Source: Polytrichum commune (taxonomy: Eukaryota; Streptophyta; Polytrichopsida; Polytrichales; Polytrichaceae). Taken from it: 64,000 nucleotides of DNA. Location of the stretch: NCBI GenBank assembly GCA_950295325.1, contig OX485804.1:15998001-16062000 (forward strand), read 5' to 3'. The notes beneath the pieces are model-generated. The model saw only the letters and a program-made list of their open reading frames with translations. It had not been told where the DNA came from and searched no databases. Positions 21,685-32,744 of the stretch are shown here, one piece after another (position 1 is the first letter of the stretch; each line of letters opens with the position of its first letter). Both the position numbers and the translations under genes were made by a program.

Positions 21685-21704
21685 TCACGGGCATTCACCC
21701 GTGG
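21685..21704. repeat. 20-bp near-palindrome, copy 9
   Basis: TCACGGGCATTCACCCGTGG, in the third tandem unit, about 430 bases from the right end of the element. Confidence 0.8.
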
Positions 21705-22099
21705 TTAGATGTATCCTTCTACTTTAAGTAGTATTAAGTGCCCATTATGGCTCTATGATTAGACCAATGAATTTTTAACACATTTGTTGTCATGCGTATG
21801 GTTGTTTCTTAGTGGTGTCGACCTTCTTTTGGTCACTTGGGCTTGTGTTCCGGATTTAGGCTCATGTGTTGCGTGGTGTTGGTTGGTCACGGGTTACATC
21901 TGGCCTAAGTTTTATTTTGTGCAGCAATATGTGCCCTTGTTACTTATATGAATCAACCAATGTGTTTGAAACAATGTGGTATTCTATCTTGATGACCTTC
22001 CTATTGTTCTAAACATTGTCAATGATGTCATTTTCATGGGGATATGCTCATGAACTACGTTCCCAATGCACATTCCCATCGGTATGGATTGTCTCATAA

Positions 22100-22133
22100 T
22101 GGCCCAATTGACTCATTTTAGTTTATAAGGCCA
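22100..22133 (-). repeat. Right terminal inverted repeat of the 17.2-kb element
   Basis: Inverted copy of 4901-4934 with four mismatches. Its outer end is one base away from the right copy of repeat X. Confidence 0.8.
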
Positions 22134-22134
22134 T

Positions 22135-22766
22135 TTATCCTAATTTTGGGCATTGAAATTAAACCATACACTAATAGGAGAGGAAAAACTTTTAACCGGG
22201 TCACCAAAAACTCATATTAATTGAGCTTGTGCCAAAGATTATATCCATAGATTATTAATCTTCCAATTGAACTTAACTAACTTATGCTAATGTACCATAT
22301 CATCAGCAGGGAGCTTATCAAATAGTTTGAGGTTCATTTGAGATAAACAAAGCAGAACTGGTCAATTGCTTGCAATAAATACAAATGACCTAAGAACAAA
22401 AAACAAAGTAGCCCTTATGGCACTAGCAACCATCTTCATTTATATAAGTGACAATAAGTACTCTAGTAAAATCATAGTGAGAACAAAAAAACCATTGATC
22501 TAAGATAATGATACCCACTTCCAACATCAATGGGTAGTTGTTGTTGGTGAGTTTTGAAGTTCCACACGTAGATTGACAACCCATATGAAGATTGTAGAAA
22601 GTTCTTTGTTTAAGGTTTTTGGAAGGGGGTTTAGCAGATATTTACAATCTCCACTCTCCAAAGGATTGATAACAATAGTAGAGCCACGTCTTAATGAGGC
22701 CACTATAGTTGGGAAAATACTCAAGTTTGGGGCATAGCAATTGGGGAAATGTAATTCTTGGTTGTG
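22135..22766 (+). repeat. Long direct repeat X, right copy
   Basis: Same orientation and order as 4288-4899. Homology starts right after the right inverted repeat (TTATCCTAATTTTGGGC) and ends at TTGGTTGTG, the same word at which the left copy meets the left inverted repeat. Confidence 0.85.
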
Positions 22767-23244
22767 TTTTAATGCAACCAAAACTTTGAATACATAGCTG
22801 AGTCACCTGGTTGGCAATAAAATTGCACACACATGTTAAAACAAACTTCTATGTTTGTACGTAGTGAAAGTAAGAGGGGAAACTCAGCGTGTAAATGTGA
22901 GCAAGTGAAGGGCCTAGAAAATAAATAACCTAAACCCAGAGTTTACCATAAAAACTCCGCATGACATCAACAAACAAACAAATACATACCGCCACCACCT
23001 CCACATTCTCATGGCTATCACACCAAATCCCTTAAGATATTATAGAAGAGGAGAGGGGAAACAAATAAAACACTAAGTTCTTCTACATGCTAGAGAAGAA
23101 GCGTCCAAACCCTTGCATGTCATGTTGCGTAAGTAGTCAAAAAATTTAAGGTTTGCGAGGTTGGTGTAGTGCTATCAAACCCTACTTGCATGCAAGGTTT
23201 GAAGAATTTCAAGCTAGGAAGCAAAGACAACATACAATGGGGTT
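22767..23244. other. Intergenic, no gene seen
   Basis: AT-rich sequence between repeat X and the next small transposon. No long frame or repeat recognised. Confidence 0.5.
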
Positions 23245-23252
23245 TGTAACCT

Positions 23253-23831
23253 CCCGGGTACGCAACTCCCATATTATACGCAGGGGGCATCGTACTTAAA
23301 ACGGCTTAGAGGACAACTTTTGTAAAAATTATATCAAATTAAAATGATCAAAAATTTCGGTGAAGACCAAATTCAATAAAATGAGATGAAAAAAAAGTTG
23401 GGTAAAGACCAAATTAAATAAAATGAGATGAAAAAAAAGTTGGGTGAAGACCAAATTAAATAAATGAGATGAAAAAAAGTTAGGTTCCATATTTATTAAG
23501 CCTCCCATTAAAATTATAAGCCACGAATAGTTGCCTCCCATGAAAATTATAATTCATTCACAATGTTAAATTTTTATTAAAAAGTCCAAAAAGTTGGGTG
23601 GTTTGACCTATGGTACATGTATTAAAAAAAATCATATAATTAGGTTTTTAATGGAATTATATGCTTCAAAATATATTCATTTCCTATATATAATTACATT
23701 TTTGGATTCCTTGTTAGAAGGGCTACAAGGGTTTCCTACATTAAAACAAATTGTATCACTCAATATTGGACTAAAACGCATTATAAGTGATTATAATCAG
23801 GACCATATAATACGGGAGTTGCGTACCTGGG
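23253..23831. mobile_element. 579-bp MITE-like element with 8-bp target-site duplication
   Basis: The terminal inverted repeats CCCGGGTACGCAACTCCC (left) and CCCAGGTACGCAACTCCC (right, read inward) extend to ATATTATA/GTATTATA. TGTAACCT stands directly outside both ends (23245-23252 and 23832-23839). An 8-bp duplication is typical of hAT elements, though the TIR does not begin with the common CAGGG. It is AT-rich, without coding capacity, and holds a 42-bp triplicate. Confidence 0.8.
23362..23485 (+). repeat. Three 42-bp tandem units inside the MITE
   Basis: GAAGACCAAATT(C/A)AATAAA ... AAAAAGTTGGGT occurs three times in a row, the last copy slightly shorter. Confidence 0.85.
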
Positions 23832-23839
23832 TGTAACCT

Positions 23840-25112
23840 CTTAGGGTTTAAAATGAGAAGGATGAGAGCAAGAAGCTACCAAGAGTACTAGAGAGAATGG
23901 GAGGAAGAGCAACACGTGGCTCTTGCATGTGATGATGTGGCACTTCTCCACACTGCTCCACATGCCACATGCTAACATATTAGGGTTTCTCTTTTTGTTT
24001 CTAGTGATTAGGTTACCTCCCTTGAACTGTTACACTGTGTTCAATGCACTTTCATGGCGTTTCAATAGGCTTGTTGAAAAGTCTCCTTTAAAAGTTCTGG
24101 GTTGTGTGGCACCAACGTAGGTGCGGCTGCTGTAAATTAAGCAGATCATGGCCTCAAATTGACGGATTGTCAGCGTGCAGCTTCGGCATCAATAATTGAA
24201 GATGGTTCAAAACAAGCTTGCTGGAAAGCATTATTAGTGGTAAACCAAATGGATTCTTGTCATTGAAAGCCAAAATATGAAGAAACCACAAGGACTTTAT
24301 CAGGGAACTCAGTGCCTCAGAACGCCTATATCAACTCATCGGAACTGATATTTTTTGCGCGAGGGGCTAGAAACACTCTACCATGCGTAGGCCATACTAG
24401 TGACTGAGTAAATTCTTCCGACCTGTAAGTATCCATTGACTGGGTAGTTCCCAGATCGTAGTGCTAACTTGTAGGTGATACAAGTTTAGGGTAGACAAGC
24501 CTGGCAAATAGTACTTTCTTTGAATTACCGCTGCAATATCTTTCCTGGGTTGTCGGTATACCCTCATGCTAGCCGAGGCTATCTAACCCGACTCTCTCTC
24601 CAGGTCACCAAATGTCATGATGTTTGCGGTTCAGTTTGAGATTGAACGGAGTAACATTTGGCGGTGACATAAATATTTGGCTGCAGGTGTTGTGAGTGTC
24701 TAACGGAGAGATATATCATACCTCGAGGAGGAATCAGTTCACCCTTGCATACAACGTAAATCTTGCATCGATCGACAGCCAGCGAACCTTTCATGCTGAA
24801 ATTGGCAACGGGGATATCAGTTTCAGAGTTGTGCAGATTGTCAATCTGCATCACAAGTACTTTGCTGTTAGGTTCTCATCAAACCGGCGGTTGCTGCAAG
24901 CATTTCCGTTGTCTGCAGATCATCAACGTACTTTGGAAGAACGGACTTTGCTGGTAAGTACTTTGAGTGGTTCGAGTGAATCAACCCTCATGACTCCCCC
25001 ATGACTCCTGAGTTAATTTTCAAGCCAGCTAATTGGTTTCGCTTGACTTGCTCAGATATCTTGACTTGCGCAGTGATCCATCGGCAAGCAACTAGTCCAT
25101 TGCACACTACTA
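23840..25112. other. Upstream region of the helicase gene
   Basis: No convincing exon. A 102-codon frame at 24696-25004 is open, but matches nothing I know and does not join the helicase exons in phase. It may be leader or chance. The promoter of the helicase gene must lie here. Confidence 0.4.
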
Positions 25113-28100
25113 ATGGCTCAGTCACTTGACGGTTTAGAGGCAACAGTTCTAAAATGGTCTATTCGCAACATCGCCGATCCAACCTTCTTGGAGACAAAGG
25201 TACCTAATTGTGAGCTAGCTGCATTCACATCTCCAGACAATTCACCTTGTGCCATATTTATCCCCTCTTGATGTTCCCCTGCATTTTCCGTTGAAAATGT
25301 AGTTTCCTAATCACCACATTTCCAATTTCAAGGTTTCAGTGCTTCGGATATCAGTGGAGAAATCATCATGTCTTCCTTGAGATTTTGTGTTGTGCAATCT
25401 TGATTGTGTGCAAAGGTGGGCACTGTGCCGATGGAGTTCTCATCCACCGAAGCCTATCAACAAGCTTTCCGGGTGCCTCTTCTGGAGGAAATCCGGGCTC
25501 AGTTGCATCAAGCTCTCGAATCAAGCATAACCAAGGGACCAGTCTTGCCAGTGGACATAAGCTGCCAGAAGAAGAGCACAGGAACTGGAAAACAATATAC
25601 GAAGACGAAGTTCCGCTTGAAATCTTCCTCGTGGACTCGAAGCACTTCCGAATCACCAATTCGTGGTTCAGAAATCATTCTGCTATGCAGTGACGAGCTC
25701 AAGTGGGACAGTAAACGAGAGTGCCCGGTCATCCCAGCAAATGATAAATTTCGCTGTATTCTTGCACAAGCGACTGAAGCGACTGTAGCGACTGCATACG
25801 TACAAACATCGGATCTGGACTTCATCCAATGGAGTATTTGCGAGGAAAAATCGTCATGGCGTGCTGTGCGCACGGGCGTGAGTTTCATACCATCTCAACG
25901 TATCTGGTATGCCCTTGACAAAGTAATCGGGCCAGTCAACAGAGTGCCACCATTATTGCCTGTGATACAAAGCATTCTACAAATCAAACAGGTAAACTGC
26001 CACCTGCGACCTACAACAACTTGTTGAGAAGTGCAGGACTTTGAATGATTTTCATTAACTTTGTTTCTATATCCCTTCAAAATGCTGACAATGCAACTCT
26101 GATTGTGCACATACTTTGAGATACGTGTTTAGCTGCTGGGATAACTGTGACGATGAAATGTATGATAGTGGTCGACAGTGGAATACGGAGAAAACATCAT
26201 CTATCGCTCTACCACTTGAAATAGCTCAGATCTTGTTTCTCGATTGCTATGCGTAGTGTCGAATATCATGACGTCACCGCAGGTTCAACGTTTGTTGGAT
26301 TTCATACTCCAAGATATCACTTGAACTCTGCTCAATCCGCACATTTCTGAAAAAAATTGGATGACTTCGTGCATGATCATCAGATTGGTTCTCATGAGGG
26401 AACCAAGAGTCTTAACCTTCCTCAAGCGCCGGAGGGAGCCAGGACTTTGGAATATGTCAAAGCCTATTGCACATCCATCGGACTGAATGCTTCACAAGCA
26501 GAAGCTCTTCGAAGTGTAGTGGCAGGCCTTCTAACGATGGAACCAAATCCACATGTCCGATTGGTACAAGGTCCACCCGGCACTGGCAAGACCTCAATGC
26601 TGGTCGCCTTGCTGTCTGTGTTGGGGTGTCTCCATCGTCGCACTCTGATCTCGGCGCCAACAAACGCAGCCGTTAATGAGATTGCCACGAGGATGATGAC
26701 TAATTTCTTCCAGGAGCAAGGGCGAGAGCAGAAAAAACCGTTTTCCAAGTATTGCACAGAAAACTTACAAATGCAAAGTACTAGTAACATTGAAGCAATT
26801 AGACAGTGGTCGCCTCTTGAATTGCGTGAGATTGTACTGGTGGGCAGCCTAGAACGACTGCGGGGAGCTGTTGATGGTACTCTACTGACGAAAGTGTTCC
26901 TTCCGTATAGAGCAGATCGGTTATCGGCAGCCTTGCGGGGATGGAAAGATTCCCTAGGTTCCTTTGTGAAGTTCATGAAAGATGCACCCGGCCAATATGC
27001 ACGTACGACCGGCATCAAGGGTCAGGAGAAATGCCCTAATCGAATTCCCAACGATCCGTTTTGGAAATTTGCGGGACAGATCATGAAGGGGACTAAAAAG
27101 AAACTGGAGAAGTCCTCATCTGTGCTCGTCAGTGAGCTTCCAAGATGCCGATTGGACGAGAGAACTAGCAATGCAATCACTAAAGTATGTGATCTGATGA
27201 AGGAGCTTGTGGCGTCCATGCCTTCGGAAGCTCCTAAAGGTGCTGTCAGCTGGTTCACCGCCTCTAAAACGGACATCCTAGTCGGAACTTTTTCAGCGAT
27301 CAATCTCGTTGGTGTTGGCAGGAAAAACATCTCGAAAACAAGGTTTCTGGAAATTAAGGAAACGCTTCTTGAAATGTTGATTTCGAGTGCTGGACGTGAT
27401 TTGTTCACTTCGAAGAAGCCTCTAGGGTGTAAACTCAACAGGTATTGGTTACAGTCATTGTGTTTAAAAGAAGCTACCTTAGTTTTTAGTACAGTTTCTT
27501 CAGCTGGCAGGAAGGGGATGCTGAAAATACCCTTTGAGTGCGGAATCGTTGATGAGGCGTCTCAGCTTGTGGAGGCCGAGACTACCATCATCACGAGTAT
27601 TACCAAGCTCAAGCAACTTATATTGGTTGGAGATCACAAGCAACTTCCAGCCACCGTCATAAGCAAGGTAGATCGATTTGCTTCGCACCACGTTCGGCAT
27701 AAATCTTCTCGAATTTCTCTGCCATCTTCAGATACTCTGGATATTCTGTTGTTCTGCATCTCCAGAATTCTGCACAATTATCAACCACTCCACAAAATTA
27801 TCCTATATTGATAGTCCAGAAATCATGACCGCAATCTTCTATGACATGCACATCACTTAAACCTAAAACCTAAAACCTAAACCGGAACCGAGTTTGTCCG
27901 GCATGTGGATGGGATGCGGATGCATGGGCATCTGTGCTCGAGCGTTCGACCTCCTAATCTTGGCTAAAGACCAGAATTTGCACAGAAGCTTGGATATGGT
28001 TATATGCTTACAGAAGGTCTTTAATTTCGTTTGAAAAACATCTAAACCTAAGGAGTGACAGGTTGCAGAAAAATGTGGCTATGGCCGTAGCCTCATGGAC

Positions 28101-29256
28101 AGGCTTCAGAGTTTGCGGCACGGATGTCGACATCTTCTGAACATTCAATACCGTATGCACCCTGCGATCAGTGCGTTTCCGAATTCGCAGTTCTACGATG
28201 GTGCTGTGAAGGACGGCCCCAATGTTCTTTCAGCCGACTATGGGCGAAGCCTTTATGCACTGCTACAACATGGAGCATATGCCTTTTTGGATTGTATGCA
28301 TGGATTTGAAGTATCAGAGAAGAAGAGTTGGACTAATCCGATGGAAGTGCAGCTCGTTACGAACCTGGTGAAAGTGCTTGCCTACGGTAGTTGAAAAACC
28401 ACTCATGGACCCTAATTCCTCCTCTTGAACAATTCATGACTGAAGCTGCCGAGAAACTTCTTACGTGCTCTATAGTTGTTAAGTTTGTTATTCGCCCCGC
28501 TCGACAAAGATACTTGTGCTTCCGTACTAGGTATTTTTCATGAGGATGAACATTTCATGATCGATGTGGGTAGAAAAGTGCGACTTCACCTGTTGCATCG
28601 TTTCCAGTTAAACACTCTGTATTACAAGCACTAATTAATCTCCTCTACCTGCGCAGCGTGTGCAAGAGAACGCAGTGTGAAGAAGGTAAGCGTAGGCATA
28701 ATTTCACCTTATGCGATGCAAGGACAGGCTCTGGAGAAGTCGGTGAAGCATCTACACCTAGAGGGCAATGCCATCGACGTCCAGGTGAAAACTGTGGATG
28801 GCTTTCAAGGCGGCGAGAAGGACGTGATCATTTTCAGCGCCGTAAGAGCAAATAACACAGCACACGGCATCGGCTTCGTCAAAGATTGTCGCCGTCTCAA
28901 CGTCGCCGCTACTCGTGGAAGGTGAGCCAGCTAGCTCCCATACATTACTTAAGATGGGTCCACAACAGCTAAGGTAATGAGAGAGCCGATGCTCCTGTGT
29001 GGGTAAGTTACAGGCTCACTAATCTTTGCTCAGGAATCTAATCACTAATCTCGTGGGTTCCTCGCATGAGTCCTGATCGAGGTTCAAAGGGATGGATGCT
29101 CTTGGCATGACTCGTAATGATTTGAAGTGGAGCTTTGGCAGGTATTGCGTGTGGATCGTTGGAAACGCGAAGACATTGATGCGGGGTGCATCGGTCTGGA
29201 AGGATCTCATTTCCGATGCGAAAGCCAGAAACTGCTTCCACCCCGTGCGGCTGTAA
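25113..29256 (+). CDS. UPF1/SEN1-like superfamily 1 helicase
   Basis: Six exons: 25113-25199, 25416-25991, 26384-27667, 28062-28386, 28657-28921, 29142-29256 (TAA). All junctions are GT..AG and keep phase, giving 883 residues. The start MAQSLDG...VLKWSIRNIAD matches the usual N-terminus of the plant MAGATAMA3/SEN1-like P-loop helicases. Motifs in order: LNASQAEAL (about 255), Walker A GPPGTGKT (284-291), SAPTNAAVNE (Ia), Walker B DEAS (611-614), VGDHKQLPA (III), NIQYRMHP (IV, about 676-683), VDGFQGGEKDVI (V), LNVAATRGR (VI). All catalytic residues are present. The family unwinds RNA or RNA/DNA hybrids using ATP, probably in the nucleus (inferred). The start of exon 3 is the least certain point: it is chosen for an acceptor at 26383, because an in-frame TGA lies at 26348. 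No sign of decay. Confidence 0.9.
27857..27883. repeat. Telomere-like repeat in a helicase intron
   Basis: Three to four units of CCTAAAA/CCTAAA, a variant of the plant telomere repeat, in the third intron. Confidence 0.6.
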
Positions 29257-31584
29257 CACCCTGCTGATGCAAACTCTTACATCGGGAGCTTTGGAGTGGC
29301 AAGATTGCATGGACGTTGACGTAGTCGCCGTTCCTAAGTTCCAGATTGGTCGGCCGTCACCGGCAGCGCCATGTTCAGTGGACGGTGCGGGGACGGTGCG
29401 GGACTTTACTGGCAGTTCGGGTGCGATGGATCGAGACAACATGGGTTCAAAATAATTCTATCTACATCAAAATTAGAATTTCATGTTACTTATTTTGTCA
29501 TGTGGTCCTAATCGGATGATCCACTCTTGCCATTTTGATATTCATGAAATTCACGTCAATAGATGAGGGTTGTTTTGGCAGAATTCGGGTTGACATTGTA
29601 GAGAAAGCTGGAACCATCCCTTGCAGAGAAGACCAAAGTTGCATCTCAACACCTAGTTGCATCTCAACATACAAATTGCAACCCACCTACCATAGCTACA
29701 TGAACTTGAGGTCGGATTGTGCTGTGTTGGTCATGGAATACTTGCATGGCATACAGACAACTAAATACTATGAAAGTTGACACTTTTACTTCAAGACATT
29801 TTTTGGGAACAAATACGAGAATTTGATCACCAATGCAAGATAAATTCCAAAATATGAGAGTGTCATGTTAAAATGATGGAGGTAGCATGACATTGCATTG
29901 AGTTTGTTGCTCCTTGGTCAAAGGTTTGATTTTTGAAGACTTTCTTCATTGTGGTTTCAAGATATAATATACATTAATTAGATTTTTATTATTAAAGTAA
30001 TTATTGACAAAATGATACAATATGCTTAATATTCTAGATGGTAAACGTTCTTGAACCATGTGACGGATATCTCTCTTACTGGACTTAGTAAGTGCTATGT
30101 CTAGTTTAAAATGTAATACTATCTAGATACCAAAGTAGGTGCTTATAATCATCAGGAATGACCCACAAAAACAAAAGTCATGTCCACACTCAAGCCTCGG
30201 CTTATCGCAATACAAACACACTACACCATTTTTGGTATTTAGTGTCACATGTGTAATAGTGTCCTTGTTTTGAGGTGTATGCTAGGTTACACTAATGATC
30301 AACAACTTCACCATTAGGGCATGACTATGTATACTTATAGTGTTATGGGGTGTATGCTTATGGGACACAATGGTCTACAAGTTAATTAAAGTGTACACAA
30401 ATGACACTTGACATTAGTATCTTCAAGAATAACTTCTCACATACTAAAATGTAGACACATGACACTTGCCATTAGTAAGCTTAATTATGTCTTCCTATTT
30501 ATAATTAGAACGCAAAGCTATCATCTCAAATATTCCAATGTACTATGCAAAATGTCATAATGTAAAAAATTATTACTACAAAATGATATCTATGTTGACT
30601 AATAACACCATATTGGCAATTGGCGGATGTGACACTTTGAGACCTCTATGCATCTAGTTGAGGTCCTTTGCAAATATTATATATGGCACTAAGTACCATA
30701 AACGGTGTACTTGTTGATCTCCTAGAAGTTTGAATATCCATTAAACACATCATTCTCCTTCAAATTAAATCCAAGTTATTTGTGAGAGCCCGAGGATGAT
30801 GGCATGATGTCAATGCCCCTAGTGCTTTATGCGCCAAATTAAGCTCCCGGGGCAAGTTGCTTTGCTTGCCAGATGAAGGTTTTCCATAGCTTAAGTCTGA
30901 CTAAACCTAAGGTCCACTTTCATGAGGGGGTCAAGGTCTGCAAAATCTGTAGCCAATTCACGCAAAATGTTGTCTCGAGTCAAGAAGGGAGGAAGCTCTG
31001 ACACAATCTCAAGGAAACAAATTGGGTTTTTATTTTGGTCCACTCCAACTCTAAAAGTGAAATGTTTGTTGATGTTCATGTAGAAGTGGCCTTTGTGCTC
31101 ACATTGACAATTCAATTCAACATTTGGACACTCTCAAATTTTTAAGGAATTCTTTGCATATATGTGGTTAGAAATATGAGCCAGTTTATATACTCCAAAT
31201 GCAAGGTGGCAAGCCTATTGTAATTTGCTCATTTTGACATGGGAGTTTGTGGAAGTGCTCAATTATTCAGTTATTCCCATCTAGTGTAACACACAAGCCT
31301 TTTTCTCATTTTCTACGTGAATTTGATTGATCAAAGGTCTTTTCAGGGGAATTAACATGGCCTTTTCTTGTGCATCACTTCCCTCAATTGTTATAATCTA
31401 AAAATTCAAAGGGTTATTTGTGCTCAATTTTCCCTCATGCACATTGAAAGGGCCATTGGAACATGTTTTGATAAAGGAGGGGGGGGGGGTAGAAGGGGCC
31501 TCCAAAAGAAGAAGAAAATGACATTTTAATTTGTTGTAGGGAAATCCAACTTTATTCCATGAAAAAAACTTTTACAACATAGGC
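29257..31584. other. Intergenic, no gene seen
   Basis: Begins with the helicase 3' UTR. From about 30220 to 30720 there are weak resemblances to the repeats at 16.1-16.8 kb (TTTAGTGTCAC, CATAAACGGTGTA, CTATCATCTCAA). A minus-strand 74-codon frame at 30891-31115 is open but unrecognised. A run of ten G stands at about 31481-31490. Confidence 0.45.
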
Positions 31585-32744
31585 TCAAAAAGTCTCTTCC
31601 TCGGATATATCATGTAAGCACCTCAGGAGTACATAGAAGGGCACCCATGATGTGGTAGAATAGGAGTTGTTGCCCAACCCAACAGAGAACGACCTGCCAA
31701 CATTAGCTAGGGCGGGCCATGGATAGGAGCTCTGATGGCGACCAAGAGACCTCTTCAGCAATGGCAAACCAACTTCAACGGAAGCCTCAGTAGGAGGAAT
31801 GATGCCATTTGCAACACCGTTGCGTTGGTCTTCCTCAATCCACTGCCACTCCAGATCATCATCTTTAATGTCGAACACAACTCTGCAACCACAACAAAGT
31901 GCTCTCTCTCTCTCTCTCTCTCTCTCATGGGCTATATCTTGAGATTTGAAATACCTCATGTTTAAGACCCCCAACACTGTATTATAAAAAACATTAGAAA
32001 TTTCCTTCATTTTGATATCTTTGGGATTCATCATGGCCTTCTATATTGATGTGGCCCTCCTAACATCCATACCCACATAGCACAATGAAAGGTGTAACCA
32101 GCCCGGGGTCCCATTTCAATTGCCAATTTTCGTTCCTGGGATGGGTAGGCTAACTACAAAGGACAAACCAAAACCTCAGGTTGGGTAGAATTGGCCAATA
32201 CTATCAACTTCCCAAAGTTTATATACTCTGATTTCCTGTCATTCATGTCATCCACGGAAACATTGTGATGTACCAACTCAAAATGCTTCTCCCAATTATC
32301 TTTCATGTAATACCCAATTGTACCTAAGAAGGTATGCAAAACCCTCATCTCTCAACCTCTTGCATGAGACAACATGACCTGTGGGAGAACTCTCATCCCA
32401 ACCCAAACAACCTTGATTTTATTGTTCAAGAGTGGGAGATCACTAAAAATGCCCTTGACAACCATTTGAAAATGTTTATGTGTCAATGCACCATTGCGCT
32501 CCATGGAGCACAAACCCACCATACGCTCTTCCTCAATAAACTTCCTCAAATTGACAAGAAGTCTAATGTCAATATTTGTTTCACCTACAACAATTGTAAC
32601 GGATGCCTCAAAATATCTAAGAGAAAAATGAGCTCTCTCTTGAGCTTGAGAATGAGCAAGGGTCCTCATTCTAAGAGCCATCATGACATAAACACACCAA
32701 ACATGACAACAACACAACACAATTGACCACAAATGGACTAGCAA
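31585..32744 (-). pseudogene. Decayed Rep-like gene (uncharacterised plant repeat protein)
   Basis: Read from 32744 leftwards. The first frame contains ERMVGLCSMERNGALTHKHF followed by QMVVKG, passes a single in-frame TGA at about 32352, and continues in the same frame with TIGYYMKDNWEKHFE and HHNVSVDDMND. After a stop and frame change, MDVRRATSI and DIKMKEISNVFYNTV follow near 32070-31980. A GA microsatellite then reads as ERERERER. I know close relatives as uncharacterised proteins in early-diverging land plants. The HxHFQ block and the YxxKDN block, in that order and spacing, resemble motifs II and III of rolling-circle Rep proteins. That resemblance, not any database match, is the basis of the name. 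It is broken by at least two stops and one frameshift. Confidence 0.5.
31897..31926. repeat. CT/GA microsatellite
   Basis: About 14 CT dinucleotides on the plus strand, within the Rep-like pseudogene. Confidence 0.9.

Larger units (their letters stand above)
20918..21900 (+). repeat. Tandem array near the right end, each unit carrying the near-palindrome
   Basis: Units begin with GTGGTGTTGGTTGGTCACGGG-like sequence at about 20930, 21150, 21668 and 21868. Each runs on through the palindrome, TAGTATTAAGTGCCCA, CTATGATT and ACACATTTGTTGTCATG. The unit is about 200-225 bases; the longer second unit is explained by a 311-bp insertion at 21335-21645. The last unit is truncated. Confidence 0.8.
4901..22133. 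mobile_element. Large inverted-repeat-bounded element (17.2 kb), nested and decayed
   Basis: The two ends, 4901-4934 and 22100-22133, are inverted copies agreeing at 30 of 34 bases. Weaker similarity continues inward through a GGGAACGTG-like block to about 70 bases. The interval holds a broken minus-strand transposase-like gene (5399-8066), a broken plus-strand FCP1-like phosphatase gene (about 17446-19720), and nine copies of a 20-bp near-palindrome near both ends. It has been invaded by a Ty3/gypsy element (8107-13617) and a 311-bp inverted-repeat element (21335-21645). Without the retrotransposon it would be about 11.7 kb. No short target-site duplication is visible; instead both sides carry the 0.6-kb repeat X. 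That these parts formed one DNA transposon is inference from nested geometry; the inverted ends and flanking repeats are seen directly. Confidence 0.7.

Noticed and set aside
4288-22766. Repeat X pair as the LTRs of a giant retrotransposon
   Set aside because: X does not begin with TG or end with CA, no tRNA primer site follows the left copy, and inverted repeats stand directly inside it. The real LTR element with a primer site is the inner one at 8107-13617.
24696-25004. A 102-codon frame upstream of the helicase as its first exon
   Set aside because: The frame starts without a good ATG context, no domain is recognised, and the exon at 25113-25199 already supplies the family's N-terminus.
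26131-26260. A possible extra helicase exon reading CWDNCDDEMYDSG
   Set aside because: It cannot be entered in phase from the preceding exon without a stop, and the direct join 25991 to 26384 gives a family-like linker.
26464-27018. A 184-codon minus-strand frame
   Set aside because: Antisense shadow of the third helicase exon, which carries Walker A in the other direction.
30891-31115. A 74-codon minus-strand frame as a gene
   Set aside because: No recognised motif, no splice context and no relation to the Rep-like remnant could be shown, so it is mentioned only as an open frame.
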